Below are positions 7,751 through 18,406 of a stretch of DNA of 64,000 nt, in pieces. Numbering within the stretch: position 1 is the first letter of the stretch; every line of letters starts with the position of its first letter. The translations under genes were made by a program, and so were the position numbers. The stretch spans positions 124,001-188,000 of the forward strand of contig CALUGQ010000002.1 in NCBI GenBank assembly GCA_944320235.1, written 5' to 3'. The DNA comes from an uncultured Prevotella sp. (GTDB lineage: Bacteria > Bacteroidota > Bacteroidia > Bacteroidales > Bacteroidaceae). The notes beneath the pieces are model-generated. The model ran no database searches, had not been told where the DNA came from, and saw nothing but the letters and a program-made list of their open reading frames with translations.

Positions 7751-9208
7751 TCAGTTCTCTTTCCAGAAGCCGCGTGTGAAGAGCACAAGCACCGTCATTA
7801 TCTCAAGGCGCCCTATTAGCATCAGGAGCGAGCAGAGCCACTTGACACCTTCGGGCAGCGAGCTCCACGACATTGTGGGGCCGATGGTCTTGCCCAGCGC
7901 CGGGCCGACGTTGCTTATGCTGCTGAGTGCAATGGTTATAGAGTTGGTGTCGTCGACACCAGAGAGTATTATCACCGTCGAGGCGAACAGGCAGATGAGT
8001 ATGTATGTCACAAAGAAAGCCAGGAGCGACGGCACATGGCTCATCTGGATGTTCTGCCGGTTTATCTTTATGGGCAGCACCGCGTTGGGGTGGAGTATCT
8101 GTCTCAGCTCGTTGCGGATTATCTTCAGTACCATCACGCCGCGGATGCACTTGAAACCACCGCTAGTGGACCCGGCGCAGGAGCCTATGAACATGCAGAA
8201 GCCGAGCACGACCCACGTGAAGTGGGGCCAGAGGCCGGCGTCGTCGGAGAACATCCCGGTCGTGGTGATGAACGTCACGGTCTGGAACAGGGCGTGCCTC
8301 ACGGCGTCATCAAGCTCGTAGCCGCTGCGGCTGACGAGGAAGTAGGCTATCAGCGCGGTGGAAACCGCTATCACCCAGCAGTAGAGCTTGAACTCGGAGT
8401 TGATGAACAACTTCTTTATCTGGCCTTTGAAAAGCACGACGTAGATGAGCGTGAAGTTCATTCCGGCCAGGAACTGGAACAGCGTGCCGATGTATTCGAT
8501 GGCGGGCGAGCCGAAATGGGCCAGGCTGTCGTTGTGCGTGGCGAAGCCTCCCGTGCCGGCGATTGACATGGAATAGCACACGCTGTCGAACAGGCCCATG
8601 CCCGCAACACGGAACGAGAGCACGCACGCTGCCGTGATGGCGAGGTAAACCATCCATATCCACTTCGCGTCGGTGCTCAGGCGTGGGTGCATCTTGGTCT
8701 GCATCGGGCCGGTGGACTCGGCGGCGAACACTTTGATGCTGCCGCCTACGACCGACGGCAGTATGGCTATGGTGAAGAATACGATGCCCAGTCCGCCTAT
8801 CCAGTGGGTGAGCGAGCGCCAGAAGAGGATGGTGTGGGGCAGGCATTCTACGTCGTCTATTATCGTGGCACCAGTCGTCGTGAAGCCCGACATGGTCTCG
8901 AAATAAGCGTCTGTGACGCTCGGCACATACCCGCTGATGAGCAGAGGCAGCATGCCGAAGGCGCAGAAAACCACCCAGATGAGCGCCACCACGAGGTAAG
9001 CCTCGCGGCGGTTGAGCTCGTTGCCGGCATTGCGGCCGTAGAACTTGAATACCAAGCCGCCGCAGACTGTGAACACCATCGATATGAGGAAGGCCATGAC
9101 ATCGTCCTCGCGGTAGCAAATAGCCATGACGAGGCATACCATCATCATCGCGGCTTCGAGGAAAAGCAGCTGCCCTATTATCTTTGAGACGATGCTGAAC
9201 CTTACCAT
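7751..9208 (-). CDS. trkH: Trk/Ktr potassium uptake channel subunit TrkH
   Basis: This 485-residue inner-membrane protein forms the K+-translocating subunit of the Trk system. The four pore-loop filters are visible in order: SGFTTTGAT, AGTGGFATH, ITTTGMFSD and SNVGPALG. It overlaps the preceding trkA by 7 bases on the minus strand, so the channel and its nucleotide-binding regulator are translated together. Length and topology are typical. Confidence 0.95.
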   Translation of the reverse strand: MVRFSIVSKIIGQLLFLEAAMMMVCLVMAICYREDDVMAFLISMVFTVCGGLVFKFYGRNAGNELNRREAYLVVALIWVVFCAFGMLPLLISGYVPSVTDAYFETMSGFTTTGATIIDDVECLPHTILFWRSLTHWIGGLGIVFFTIAILPSVVGGSIKVFAAESTGPMQTKMHPRLSTDAKWIWMVYLAITAACVLSFRVAGMGLFDSVCYSMSIAGTGGFATHNDSLAHFGSPAIEYIGTLFQFLAGMNFTLIYVVLFKGQIKKLFINSEFKLYCWVIAVSTALIAYFLVSRSGYELDDAVRHALFQTVTFITTTGMFSDDAGLWPHFTWVVLGFCMFIGSCAGSTSGGFKCIRGVMVLKIIRNELRQILHPNAVLPIKINRQNIQMSHVPSLLAFFVTYILICLFASTVIILSGVDDTNSITIALSSISNVGPALGKTIGPTMSWSSLPEGVKWLCSLLMLIGRLEIMTVLVLFTRGFWKEN

Positions 9209-10560
9209 ACAGAGCTTGCCTTGAAGTATTTCTCCACCTTGTTCATTTTCTGTTCGTGGCAGAACACCATCACCGAGTCGCCGGCTTCAATCTGCGAGTT
9301 GCCGTTTACGAGCATCCCCGTCTCGTTGCGCACCAGCCCTCCGATGGCCACCCCGAACGGCAGGCCGAGGCTTTTCACCGGTTTCTTTGTCACGGGCGAG
9401 CCCTCTTCGGCGGTAAATTCGGCCACGTCGGCGTCTACCATCATCAGCGAGCGCAGGTTGCTCACCTTTGCGTCGAGCATCATCTGGTAGATGTGGCTGG
9501 CCGCTATGGTCTTCTTGTTGATGATGGTGCCTATGTCCAGCTCCTCGGCCATGTCCACGTAGTCGAGGTTCTCCACCATGGCTATGGTCTTGCGCACGCC
9601 GAGCCGCTTGGCCGTGAGGCATGCGAGGATGTTCGTCTCGGCGTTGCTTGTCAGGGCGACGAATGCCTGTGTGTTCCTTATTCCTTCTTCCGTGAGGAGG
9701 TTTATGTTGCGCCCGTCGCCGTGTATCACCATTGTGTCGGTCTCGCTGAGCAGTTCGTTGAGCTGCAGGCAGCGTTGCTCGTCGGTCTCGATGATTTTTA
9801 TGTCCATGTATTTCGGGGCGGTGAGCGCGGCCCTCACCGACGTTTTGCCTCCACCCATGATGATTACGTTCTTCACGTCGGCGTACTGTTCCTTGCCCAC
9901 AATCTTGCGGATGTAGGGTATGTATTCCTTGGTTGTCATGAAATATGCCAGGTCGTTGAGGCGCAGTTCGTCGTTTCCGCCCGGTATTATGGTCTCCCCC
10001 TCGCGCTTGACTGCCACGATGTGGTATGGGTCGTCGGGGCCGCAAAGTTCCTTCAGCGGCCGGTTGAGTATTTCGCACGTGGCCCTGAGCTTTATGCCGA
10101 GCATCACCAGCGCCCCTCCGTGCACGTCCCATCGCTGCCTGACCCAGCTCATGCGCAGGCCGTTGTTGATGTCGATGGCGGCCAGCACCTCCGGGTAGAT
10201 TAGTGAGTCGATGCCCAGTTCCTTGAAGAAGCCGCCCAACTTGGGCGACATGTACTCGTAGTTGTCGATGCGCGCCACGGTCTTCTTTGCCCCGATGGCG
10301 TGTGCCATGATGCACGAAGTCATGTTGCGGCTCTCGTCGGGTGTGACTGCCACGAAGATGTCTGCGCCCTCGGTGCCGGCCTCCTTGAGCGTCTTGATGC
10401 TCGTAGGCGAGCCTTCCATGGTCATTATGTCATATTCGCTGTCGAGCCCTTCGAGCCTTGCGGCATCGTCGTCGAGCAGCACGCAGTCCTCGTGGTCGCG
10501 CGACATCAGCTTTGCCAAGTGTGTGCCTACGGCTCCTGCCCCGGCTATGATGATTTTCAT
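9202..10560 (-). CDS. trkA: Trk potassium transporter peripheral subunit TrkA
   Basis: This 452-residue cytoplasmic regulator binds NAD(H)/ATP and gates TrkH. It has two RCK units, each a Rossmann TrkA_N domain followed by TrkA_C. The first begins with 'MKIIIAGAGAVGTHLAK'; the second Rossmann begins around residue 230 with 'NVIIMGGGKTSVRAA'. I place the start at 10560 because the Rossmann strand begins there. An upstream ATG at 10608 overlapping the dxs stop would add 16 unconserved residues. It sits between dxs and trkH in one minus-strand operon. Confidence 0.94.
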   Translation of the reverse strand: MKIIIAGAGAVGTHLAKLMSRDHEDCVLLDDDAARLEGLDSEYDIMTMEGSPTSIKTLKEAGTEGADIFVAVTPDESRNMTSCIMAHAIGAKKTVARIDNYEYMSPKLGGFFKELGIDSLIYPEVLAAIDINNGLRMSWVRQRWDVHGGALVMLGIKLRATCEILNRPLKELCGPDDPYHIVAVKREGETIIPGGNDELRLNDLAYFMTTKEYIPYIRKIVGKEQYADVKNVIIMGGGKTSVRAALTAPKYMDIKIIETDEQRCLQLNELLSETDTMVIHGDGRNINLLTEEGIRNTQAFVALTSNAETNILACLTAKRLGVRKTIAMVENLDYVDMAEELDIGTIINKKTIAASHIYQMMLDAKVSNLRSLMMVDADVAEFTAEEGSPVTKKPVKSLGLPFGVAIGGLVRNETGMLVNGNSQIEAGDSVMVFCHEQKMNKVEKYFKASSVW

Positions 10561-10604
10561 TTTGCTTGTCTGTGTTGATGTTTGCTGGATGTTTGTTGCA
10601 TGGG

Positions 10605-12542
10605 TCATGCCCTGCCGTCGTGGCAGATGCTTATGATTGCCCCTTTTATGCTTGCCTTGTCGATGCTGGTTATCTGCATCAACTGGCTCACCGTGCCGTG
10701 TTCCACGAACGAGTCGGGCAGGCCGAGGCGCACCATGCGCGGCGCGAAGCCCCTGTCGGCCATCCATTCGAGCACGGCCGAGCCCATGCCGCCGGCGCGC
10801 GCGCCGTCTTCCACGGTGACTATGCGGCCGAACTTGGCGGCCACTTCGGCCAGCAGTTGCCCGTCGAGCGGCTTCAGGAAGCGCAGGTCGTAGTGTGCGG
10901 CGGTCAGCCCGGGCTGCTCGCGCTCGGCCTCGGCTATGGCCTCTGCGGCTGTGTTGCCTATGGGGCCGATGGTGATTACGGCCACGTCGGTGCCGTCCTT
11001 GAGCTTGCGGCCCGTGCCCACGGGCACCTCCGTGAGCGGGCAGTGCCAGTCTGCCAGCACCCCGCGGCCACGTGGGTAGCGTATCACGAACGGCCCCTTG
11101 CCCGGCAGCTGCGCTGTGTACATCAGCCTGCGCAGCTCGTGCTCGTCCATCGGCGAGGCTATCGTCAGGTTAGGCACGGGGCGCAGGGCGGCCATGTCGA
11201 GCGCGCCGTGGTGCGTGGGGCCGTCTTCGCCCACGAGGCCTGCCCTGTCGAGGCAGAGCACCACGGGCAGGCGGAGTATTGCCACGTCGTGTATTATGTT
11301 GTCATAGGCGCGTTGCGCGAACGCGCTGTATATGTTGCAGAATGGCTGGAGCCCCTCTTTCGCCATGCCGCCTGAGAAGGTCACGGCGTGGCCTTCGGCT
11401 ATGCCCACGTCGAACACGCGGTCGGGCATTGCCTGCATCATGATGTTCATCGAGCAGCCGGTGGGCATGGCGGGCGTCACGCCCACTATCCTCGGGTTCT
11501 GGCGTGCCAGCTCCAGCAGGGTGTTGCCGAACACGTCCTGGTACTTGGCGGGCTTGCCCTCCGTGTCGTCGCATATCCGTTCGCCTGTGTCCACGTCAAA
11601 CTTGCCCGGCGCGTGCCATATCGTGGCAGCCTTCTCGGCCGGGCTGTAGCCCTTGCCCTTTACTGTGTGCAGGTGCAGCAGCTTCGGCCCTCTCATGTCC
11701 TTCAGCTGGCGCAGTATGCGCACCAGCTCTTTCACGTCATGCCCGTCGAACGGCCCGAAATAGCGTATGTCGAGCCCCTCGAATATGTTCTGCTGGTGGC
11801 TGAAGGCCGATTTGAGCGCGTTGCCCAGGCGTATGAGGCCCTTGCGGCGGTCGTCCTCGAGGTAGCCGCGCGAGCGCAGCCACTTTGAGAGCTTGAAGCG
11901 CAGCGCGTTGTACGTCTCGTTGGTGTTCAGCCCTATCAGCAGCTTCTTCATCCCGCCCACGCTGCGGTCTATGCTCATGTTGTTGTCGTTGAGCACTATG
12001 AGTATGTCGTTGGGAGTCGCCGACACGTTGTTGAGCCCCTCGAAGGCCAGCCCGCCGCTCATCGCGCCGTCGCCAATCACGGCCACCACCTTGCGGCCTC
12101 CGGCCTGTGTGCCGCCCCCGTCGGCCTCGTGGCGCTTCTCGGCCACGGCCATGCCCAGCGCGGCCGATATCGAGTTGCTTGCGTGGCCGCACACGAATGT
12201 GTCGTACTCGCTCTCAAGCGGCGAGGGGAACGGCATTATGCCGTGCAGCTTGCGGTTGGTGCAGAACGCCTCGCGCCGCCCGGTCAGAATCTTGTGCCCG
12301 TATGCCTGGTGGCCCACGTCCCACACTATCCTGTCCTCAGGCGTGTTGTAGACGTAGTGCAGCGCCACCGTCAGTTCCACCGTGCCCAGGCTCGAGGCCA
12401 GGTGGCCCGGGTTGACCGACAGCTCGTCGAGTATGTCGCGCCTGAGCTCGTCGCACACCTCGGGCAGCTGGTCTACGGCCAGCCGTCGCAGGTCGTCGGG
12501 ATATTTGATGTGGCCAAGCAGGCCCAGTCCGTCGTGTTTCAC
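10605..12542 (-). CDS. dxs: 1-deoxy-D-xylulose-5-phosphate synthase
   Basis: This thiamine-diphosphate enzyme condenses pyruvate and glyceraldehyde-3-phosphate in the first step of the MEP isoprenoid pathway. The thiamine site '[16 protein letters not shown]...ND' and the transketolase pyrimidine-domain motif '[15 protein letters not shown]' are clear. A GTG start at 12542 (VKHDGLG) gives 645 residues, close to the family norm. Longer versions of the frame run through the promoter at 12570. It heads the operon dxs-trkA-trkH-manA. Confidence 0.94.
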   Translation of the reverse strand: MKHDGLGLLGHIKYPDDLRRLAVDQLPEVCDELRRDILDELSVNPGHLASSLGTVELTVALHYVYNTPEDRIVWDVGHQAYGHKILTGRREAFCTNRKLHGIMPFPSPLESEYDTFVCGHASNSISAALGMAVAEKRHEADGGGTQAGGRKVVAVIGDGAMSGGLAFEGLNNVSATPNDILIVLNDNNMSIDRSVGGMKKLLIGLNTNETYNALRFKLSKWLRSRGYLEDDRRKGLIRLGNALKSAFSHQQNIFEGLDIRYFGPFDGHDVKELVRILRQLKDMRGPKLLHLHTVKGKGYSPAEKAATIWHAPGKFDVDTGERICDDTEGKPAKYQDVFGNTLLELARQNPRIVGVTPAMPTGCSMNIMMQAMPDRVFDVGIAEGHAVTFSGGMAKEGLQPFCNIYSAFAQRAYDNIIHDVAILRLPVVLCLDRAGLVGEDGPTHHGALDMAALRPVPNLTIASPMDEHELRRLMYTAQLPGKGPFVIRYPRGRGVLADWHCPLTEVPVGTGRKLKDGTDVAVITIGPIGNTAAEAIAEAEREQPGLTAAHYDLRFLKPLDGQLLAEVAAKFGRIVTVEDGARAGGMGSAVLEWMADRGFAPRMVRLGLPDSFVEHGTVSQLMQITSIDKASIKGAIISICHDGRA

Positions 12543-12569
12543 AATAGGTTGATATAGATAAAAACCGTG

Positions 12570-12577
12570 CAAAGATA
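12570..12577 (-). promoter_or_regulatory. -7 box for dxs operon
   Basis: TATCTTTG on the minus strand matches the Bacteroidota -7 box, with a TTTTG stretch upstream at 12592-12596. It lies 28 bases before the dxs GTG and supports that late start. Confidence 0.6.
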
Positions 12578-12620
12578 CGCTTTTATTTCGACAAAACGCC
12601 TCCCTGCGCGAAAAAATGCC

Positions 12621-12628
12621 TACCTTTG
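12621..12628 (+). promoter_or_regulatory. -7 box for panE
   Basis: TACCTTTG is an exact TAnnTTTG match 29 bases upstream of the panE ATG at 12658. This excludes the in-frame ATG at 12616 as the start. Confidence 0.6.
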
Positions 12629-12657
12629 CGCTGAAATCAAAAACTCTTCTACACAAT

Positions 12658-13569
12658 ATGAGATACGCCATCATAGGCACGGGAGCCATAGGCGGGTTCT
12701 ATGGCGGCAGGCTGGCAAGGGCCGGCTCCGACGTGCATTTCCTGCTCCACACCGACTACGGCTATGTATGTGAGCACGGCCTGAGGGTCGACTCCTGCGA
12801 CGGTTCATTTGTCATTGAGCATCCGCAGGTGTACAGTTCGGCCGAGGCCATGCCCCGGTGCGACGTGGCCATCGTGGCGCTGAAGACCACCGCCAACGGC
12901 CAGCTGCCTCGCCTGCTCGCGCCGGTGCTCACGGAGCGCACCCTCGTGGTGCTCATACAGAACGGCATAGGCGTCGAGGCCGACGTCGAGGCCGCTCTCC
13001 CCGGCGTGCAGCTTGCCGCCGGCCTGGCCTTCGTCTGCTCCACGAAGACTGGCCCCGGCCACATAGAGCACACAAGCAACGGGGCCATAAACATAGGCAA
13101 CTACTCTTGCCGTGACGCCTCGCTCATGGCCTCGCTGCTGGCCGACCTTACGGCGGCGGGCATCAAGGCGGCCACGGTCGACTACGCCGAGGCGCGCTGG
13201 AAGAAGGCCGTATGGAACATGCCGTTCAACGGGCTGGCCTCAGTGCTCGGCCTGACCACCGACCGCATCATAGCCTCCCCGTCGGGCCTGCGGCTCGTGC
13301 GCGCCCTCATGGGCGAGGTTGTCGGCGCGGCCCGTGCCTGCGGGGTGGCGGCCATTGACGGCAGCTTTGCCGAGCGGATGGTGCAGATGACACGCCGCAT
13401 GCCGCCCTATTCGCCCAGCATGAAGGTTGACTGCGACCTTGGCCGCCCCATGGAGATACAATATCTATATACGCGCCCCATCGAGGAGGCGCGCAGGGCG
13501 GGCTTCGCCATGGGGCGCATGGAGGTGCTCGAGGCACAGCTGCGCGCCATCGAGGAGTGCAGGGGGTAG
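12658..13569 (+). CDS. panE: 2-dehydropantoate 2-reductase (ketopantoate reductase)
   Basis: The enzyme reduces ketopantoate to pantoate with NADPH for pantothenate/CoA synthesis. The 303-residue protein opens with the dinucleotide-binding '[15 protein letters not shown]'. It contains the family's '[15 protein letters not shown]' segment and the C-terminal helical domain with '[16 protein letters not shown]' and '[16 protein letters not shown]'. It is divergent from dxs and has its own promoter. The ApbA/PanE family includes some paralogues of other specificity, so the exact substrate is very likely but not proven. Confidence 0.88.
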   Translation: MRYAIIGTGAIGGFYGGRLARAGSDVHFLLHTDYGYVCEHGLRVDSCDGSFVIEHPQVYSSAEAMPRCDVAIVALKTTANGQLPRLLAPVLTERTLVVLIQNGIGVEADVEAALPGVQLAAGLAFVCSTKTGPGHIEHTSNGAINIGNYSCRDASLMASLLADLTAAGIKAATVDYAEARWKKAVWNMPFNGLASVLGLTTDRIIASPSGLRLVRALMGEVVGAARACGVAAIDGSFAERMVQMTRRMPPYSPSMKVDCDLGRPMEIQYLYTRPIEEARRAGFAMGRMEVLEAQLRAIEECRG

Positions 13570-13665
13570 GCCCCGCCGTCGCCCCGCTTGCCTGCGCGGC
13601 ACCTTTTTGTAAATATTTCCTGTCTGGTCATGCCGCCCGGCCAAGCCGTTGGGCCTCAGCGGGTT

Positions 13666-13753
13666 GCGGGGCGCGCCGTTTCGCACCGCGAAACGGCGCG
13701 CCCCGGCGTGGTAAACAGCCTGTTTTGCATCCTGGGACGGGCCGTCTGGCAAG
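13666..13753. repeat. 22-base repeat array 2 (4 units)
   Basis: Units start at 13666, 13688, 13710 and 13732. The first two pair as a perfect 17-bp stem (13668-13684 with 13688-13704, loop ACC). AT-rich TTGTAAA motifs flank the array on both sides (13604-13620 and 13787-13802). The rest of the 13570-14028 gap holds the promoter at 13913 and no gene. Confidence 0.85.
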
Positions 13754-13912
13754 CGTATTCTGCCGAGGCGGTCGCTCAGCGCGGTGTTTGTAAAATTGTT
13801 TCGCGGGTTTGAGTGGCGTTCGGCGGGTGCTATGCGGAAAGCTTGCATGGCCAAATTCCGGCCAAAACATAAAAATTATCGTTCGGCAAGGCGGATTTAG
13901 CAGTTTTTTAAT

Positions 13913-13920
13913 TATATTTG
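13913..13920 (+). promoter_or_regulatory. -7 box for the 14029 lipoprotein gene
   Basis: TATATTTG matches TAnnTTTG in an AT-rich patch, about 108 bases before the lipoprotein start, implying a leader of about 100 nucleotides. Confidence 0.55.
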
Positions 13921-14028
13921 CATTCGAGTTCCGCATTGCAGGCCACAACAGGCCTGATGCCCGGTGCGGATGTGCCATATTAACAAGTATGGACTATAAT
14001 TAATGTTTCATTAACCCTAAAAAAGAAT

Positions 14029-15381
14029 ATGAGTATGAGGAAATTAAGTTTTCTGGCCATGATGTTCATGGCTTTATCGCTGCCCATGACCATGGTGTCG
14101 TGCGGTGACGACGATGACCCCGCAGGCGAGCAGGGCGGGGCTGGCGGTGAAGGCGAAGGCCAGGACGACGGAGACGACGAGCTGGTGGACGGCGGAGGAA
14201 GCGCCGGGGTTGTACAACTTGACTCCATCAGGCAGAAGATGATACTCGAAGAGACGGCCAACGAACTGCTCTCGCGGGTCGATGCTGCCGACTTCCGTGT
14301 GGCAGCCGGACTGCTTGAGTTCGTCGACCAGAACTCCGCCGACGGCAGCGACATATCAAAATGGGCGGATGCCGGGCTGGAACTGTGCTGCGCAAACGCC
14401 ACCGACAGCCTCGTGGAGATGGTTTACTCCATGTCAAACTTCTGCGGGCGCTTTGAACTTCGCGACGGCCGCTGGCTCCTTTCGCCCGACCAGGTGGGCT
14501 ACCTTGAGTTCAACTTCACCGACGGCGAGGGCGAACCGTGCAGCCTCCGCCTCGTGTGCTCGGGCTACAACACGCTGATTCACCATGCCTCATTCGACGA
14601 ATACAATGCCGAGGCTACCAACACCGCAGGGCAGTCTGTCCGTGTCTCTCAGCGCGTAGAGAACAGTTTCGTGCTCCCCGAGCGCATCGACGTGACCCTG
14701 ACCAAGGGAGGCAGCACCGTGGCCACGGCCGAGCTGGCCTCTGCAGTGCAGCTCCGTGGCGGCGACAATGAGTTCGACTACAAGCGCGATGCCGTAGACC
14801 TGGCCCTCGCCGTAAGCGTGGGCGAGTACCGCTGGGCCATCGACCGTATTGCGTTCGAGGCAGGCAGCAGCGCATCTTACATAGAGTCGCTGAGCAAGGC
14901 CGGCGAGCAGCTAATCGCGCTCAGGGCCGAAGCCAGTGGCGACATTACCAATGACAGCGACCTCAAGGGCGACATCACCGTGCTGGAGCTCAGCATCCTC
15001 GACCGCGTACAGGTGAAAGGGCGTATCAACAGCGTTGAGCAGTTTGTTGCAAACCTGGAGAACGCCACTTACAACGAGCGCAACGAGACCCTCTTCAGGG
15101 ACTATCTCGACCGTGCAAACCAGCTCCTCGAAATGGGCATTTACTATTACCAGGATCCTCAGCCTGCCGCGTCAATCAAGCTTTACCCCTTTGCTGCCTA
15201 CGATTACGGCGGCGAGCGGTGGTACAACCAGCCCGTGATTACCTTCGGCGACGGCACGTCCTATTCCACCTTCGAGTCGTTCTTCAGCCAGGATGCGTTC
15301 CAGAGCGTCATCCAGCGCTTCACGGATTTGGCAGCCGACTTTGTGGGATTGGTCAACCCCGACGCAAACATAGCGTGGTGA
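14029..15381 (+). CDS. lipoprotein of unknown function, likely surface-exposed
   Basis: A lipoprotein signal ends at Cys25 (MTMVSC), followed at once by an acidic GDDDD stretch of the kind that acts as a surface-export signal in Bacteroidota lipoproteins. A Gly/Glu/Asp-rich linker runs to about residue 60. The remaining 390 residues are mixed helix and strand, with no motif I recognise; an internal 'KGDITVLELSILDRVQVKGRINS' may belong to a beta domain. It is upstream of, and probably co-transcribed with, a TonB-dependent receptor and a DUF4249 protein, so a role in binding or processing their ligand is plausible but inferred. Confidence 0.75.
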   Translation: MSMRKLSFLAMMFMALSLPMTMVSCGDDDDPAGEQGGAGGEGEGQDDGDDELVDGGGSAGVVQLDSIRQKMILEETANELLSRVDAADFRVAAGLLEFVDQNSADGSDISKWADAGLELCCANATDSLVEMVYSMSNFCGRFELRDGRWLLSPDQVGYLEFNFTDGEGEPCSLRLVCSGYNTLIHHASFDEYNAEATNTAGQSVRVSQRVENSFVLPERIDVTLTKGGSTVATAELASAVQLRGGDNEFDYKRDAVDLALAVSVGEYRWAIDRIAFEAGSSASYIESLSKAGEQLIALRAEASGDITNDSDLKGDITVLELSILDRVQVKGRINSVEQFVANLENATYNERNETLFRDYLDRANQLLEMGIYYYQDPQPAASIKLYPFAAYDYGGERWYNQPVITFGDGTSYSTFESFFSQDAFQSVIQRFTDLAADFVGLVNPDANIAW

Positions 15382-15448
15382 CAAGGCGCAGGGCGAAGCG
15401 CATGGCAGCCGCTGCGCCACAGTGTACACACCTTTGCAAGGACGGCCA

Positions 15449-17464
15449 ATGGCACCTTTGCTGACGCTGTTACTTGCCTGTACGGCCGCCGCCGGGCAAA
15501 TCCCGGTGGCGGCCGACACTGTCGGCACCCTGCGGCAGACGCTCGGTGAGGTCAGCGTCAGCGGCCGGCGGGTAAACTCTGCGTTGCGCACCGAGGGCGG
15601 CACGAGCGTCATCGGCATGGAACTCATGCGCTCCATGCCTCGCATACTGGGCAATGCCGACCCTCTTCATTACGCCCAGGCACTGCCAGGCGTGCAGACA
15701 GGGGCCGAGTTCGACGCCGGCCTGCACATCCAAGGCAGCGACAACACCCACAACCTCGTGTCGCTCAACGGTGTGCCCATATACAATGCGGCCCACCTGC
15801 TGGGCTTCTTCTCCGTGTTCAATGCCACGCATTTCGCGTCGATGAGGCTCGCCAAGTCGCCCTCCGCGCCCTCGGCGGCCAACCGCCTCGGCGGCTTTGT
15901 CGACATGACGGTGCCCGACACAGTGGCCCTCCGCGCCTCGGGCGATGTGTCGGTGGGGCCGCTCTCCTCGCAGGCCACGGTCACCTTGCCCGCCGGCAGG
16001 GGCTTTTCCGTTGCGCTGTCTGCCCGCGCCGCATACGCCAACCTGCTTTATTCGCACTGGCTGAAGGTCGACGGCGAGGCTGTCGATTACTTCTTCCACG
16101 ACTACAACCTTGCCTGCACATACCGCCCCGACAGCCGTAACACCTTCTCGTTCGACGCTTATTACGGTGGCGACGACGCCGGTTATGGCGGCGGCGACTA
16201 CTCCATGGCCACATCGCTCCGCTGGGGCAACGCCATGGCATCGCTCCGCTGGCTCCACACGTCGGGCGAGCTGGCCATCCGGCAGTGCGCATATTACACC
16301 CGCTATGACAACAGGCTGCAACTCCGCCAGGCCGGTGTAAGCCTGCGCCTGCCGTCGTCTGTGGCCACCATTGGCTACAAGGGCGAGGCCCGGTGGGGGC
16401 GTGCCGAGGTCGGCATCGACGCGGCCTGGCACACGCTCAGGCCACAGCAACCCGATGTGAGCGGCGATTTCGCCGGGCGCGACGGCAGCGTCAGCCGCCA
16501 GCGTGCGGCCGAAGTGTCGGCTTGGTTTGGCTGGCGGCAGCCATTGGGCGCGGCGTTCGAGCTTGCCGCCGGGCTGCGCCCCACGCTCTATGCGGCCCGC
16601 AGTGTGCGCTTCGCTGCCGACCCTACGGCCTCGCTCGCATGGCGTGTGTCGCCGGCGGCGCGCCTTTCGCTCAGCGGCGGCGTGCGCCACCAGTACCTGT
16701 TCAAGGCCGGTTTCTCTGACGTGGGGCTGCCTACGGAGTTCTGGATGGCCTCCGGCTACGGACAAGAGCCGCAGTGCGCCTTGTTTGCTTCGCTCGCGGC
16801 GGAGGTCTACCTGTGCCGCCGTGCATGGCGGGTTGAGGCCGAGCTGTATTACAAGCGGCTGCGCAACCAGGTGGAATACGGCGGCAATGTGTACGACTTC
16901 ATCTATGACGACTACTCGCCCGGCGACATCTTGCTGTGCGGCGACGGCCATAACTACGGCTTCAACCTGCTTGTGGAGCGGCGCAAGGGCAGGCTTACGG
17001 GCTGGCTCGGCTACTCTTACGGGCGGGCGCGCCGCCGCTATCAAGGCACGGGCTATGCGGGATGGTACCCGGCAGCCCACGAACGGCCCCACGAGCTGAA
17101 CGCCGTGGCCACGCTGAAGGCGGGCCGCCGATGGAGCGTCGGGGCCGCGCTGGTGGTGGCTTCAGGCACTCCTTACACCCGCGTCGAGCGGTTTTATGCC
17201 TTCGGGGGGAGCGTGCTTGCCGACTACGGGCCGCACAACGGCGAGCGCCTGCCACCATACGTGCGCCTCGACCTCTCCGTTAGCTACGACTTCAGGGTGC
17301 GCGGGGGCCGCCGGAGCGGGGTCAACCTGTCGCTCTACAACGCCACTGCCCACGACAATGTGCTCTTCTACCGCCCAAAGGTAAATGAGTATGAGTATGC
17401 CTATCGTCCTTTCTCGTTTGCCTTGAGGGTCATGCCATCGGTAAATTATTATTTCAGTTTCTGA
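15449..17464 (+). CDS. TonB-dependent outer-membrane receptor
   Basis: This protein of about 671 residues has a signal peptide (MAPLLTLLLACTAAAG) and a plug domain containing 'LHIQGSDNTHNLVSLNGVPIYNAAHLLGFFSVFN'. A beta-barrel follows, ending in the aromatic C-terminus 'VNYYFSF' typical of outer-membrane barrels. It lacks the usual N-terminal carboxypeptidase-like domain of SusC proteins and is shorter than them. The ATG at 15449 precedes the signal peptide; an earlier GTG at 15422 is less likely. DUF4249 starts one base after its stop. Such pairs are frequent in Bacteroidota and import unknown ligands. Confidence 0.9.
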   Translation: MAPLLTLLLACTAAAGQIPVAADTVGTLRQTLGEVSVSGRRVNSALRTEGGTSVIGMELMRSMPRILGNADPLHYAQALPGVQTGAEFDAGLHIQGSDNTHNLVSLNGVPIYNAAHLLGFFSVFNATHFASMRLAKSPSAPSAANRLGGFVDMTVPDTVALRASGDVSVGPLSSQATVTLPAGRGFSVALSARAAYANLLYSHWLKVDGEAVDYFFHDYNLACTYRPDSRNTFSFDAYYGGDDAGYGGGDYSMATSLRWGNAMASLRWLHTSGELAIRQCAYYTRYDNRLQLRQAGVSLRLPSSVATIGYKGEARWGRAEVGIDAAWHTLRPQQPDVSGDFAGRDGSVSRQRAAEVSAWFGWRQPLGAAFELAAGLRPTLYAARSVRFAADPTASLAWRVSPAARLSLSGGVRHQYLFKAGFSDVGLPTEFWMASGYGQEPQCALFASLAAEVYLCRRAWRVEAELYYKRLRNQVEYGGNVYDFIYDDYSPGDILLCGDGHNYGFNLLVERRKGRLTGWLGYSYGRARRRYQGTGYAGWYPAAHERPHELNAVATLKAGRRWSVGAALVVASGTPYTRVERFYAFGGSVLADYGPHNGERLPPYVRLDLSVSYDFRVRGGRRSGVNLSLYNATAHDNVLFYRPKVNEYEYAYRPFSFALRVMPSVNYYFSF

Positions 17465-17465
17465 T

Positions 17466-18323
17466 ATGAACCATTCATTCAAGTCCTTGGTGGCGTTCGC
17501 ATTGCTTGCCGCCGTGCTGCCCGTTGCCTGCGAGCGGGGCTTCGGCGATGCCGCCGAGCCACAGCTGGTGGTGGAAGGGTGGATAGACAGCGGCCGCTTC
17601 CCCGTGGTGGTGCTGTCGCGCACGGTGTCTATAACCGACGACTACCAGCCTACCGGGCAGCTGGCCGACTGCGTTGAGCGGTGGGCGAGGGTTGCTGTAA
17701 GCGACGGCGAGCGCGAGGTGGTGCTCGTGGGCATGGCCGACGAGAGCCATTTCCCGCCTTACGTGTACACCACGTCCGACCTGCGCGGCGAGCCGGGGCG
17801 CACGTACCGCCTCACCGTCGACTGCCCCGACGGCACCCATGCTGAGGCCGTGGCCACCATACCCGAGCCTGCCGCCATCGACTCGTTTGCCGTCGTGCAG
17901 GCCGATGGGGCCGATACGCTGCGGCAGCTCTATGCCTACGTGGCGGGAGCGCGCGCCGCAGGCTGTTACTACCGGGTGTTCACCCAGGTGCTGGGCAGCC
18001 GCTACGGTTACCTGCCGTCTTACCTCGGGCTGGCCACGGGCGACATGCTGCCGGCCGGCGGGCGTATGCCGGTGAACCGGGGGCGCACTAACCTGGAGTC
18101 AGACTATACGCCTTACTTCTCCGTGGGCGACACGGTGATGGTGAAGGTGGCGCGGATAGACAGTGCGGCCTACAGCTTCTGGCGTGGCTATGAAGACATG
18201 ATTGAGCTCTCGCGCAACCCGCTCTTCCCCGTGACCAACAACCTCCACTCCAACGTAAGCGGCGCGCTCGGCTATTGGTTTGGCTATGGCTCGGCCTTTG
18301 GCAGTGTCATAGTGAGGCCCTGA
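17466..18323 (+). CDS. DUF4249 domain lipoprotein
   Basis: This 285-residue protein has a lipobox 'LLAAVLPVAC' (Cys22). It then shows the DUF4249 beginning 'QLVVEGWIDSGRFPVVVLSRTV' and the family's extracellular beta-sandwich features. It is co-encoded with the TonB-dependent receptor one base upstream and is probably its surface-associated partner. No enzyme motif is present, and the ligand is unknown. Confidence 0.85.
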   Translation: MNHSFKSLVAFALLAAVLPVACERGFGDAAEPQLVVEGWIDSGRFPVVVLSRTVSITDDYQPTGQLADCVERWARVAVSDGEREVVLVGMADESHFPPYVYTTSDLRGEPGRTYRLTVDCPDGTHAEAVATIPEPAAIDSFAVVQADGADTLRQLYAYVAGARAAGCYYRVFTQVLGSRYGYLPSYLGLATGDMLPAGGRMPVNRGRTNLESDYTPYFSVGDTVMVKVARIDSAAYSFWRGYEDMIELSRNPLFPVTNNLHSNVSGALGYWFGYGSAFGSVIVRP

Positions 18324-18406
18324 GCAGGGCCGCCGGGGTCGTGATTTTTTACTTTCTGCACCGTGTCCGTTTGCGTTTTGCCAACTTCTTGACAGACAAT
18401 GCGTTA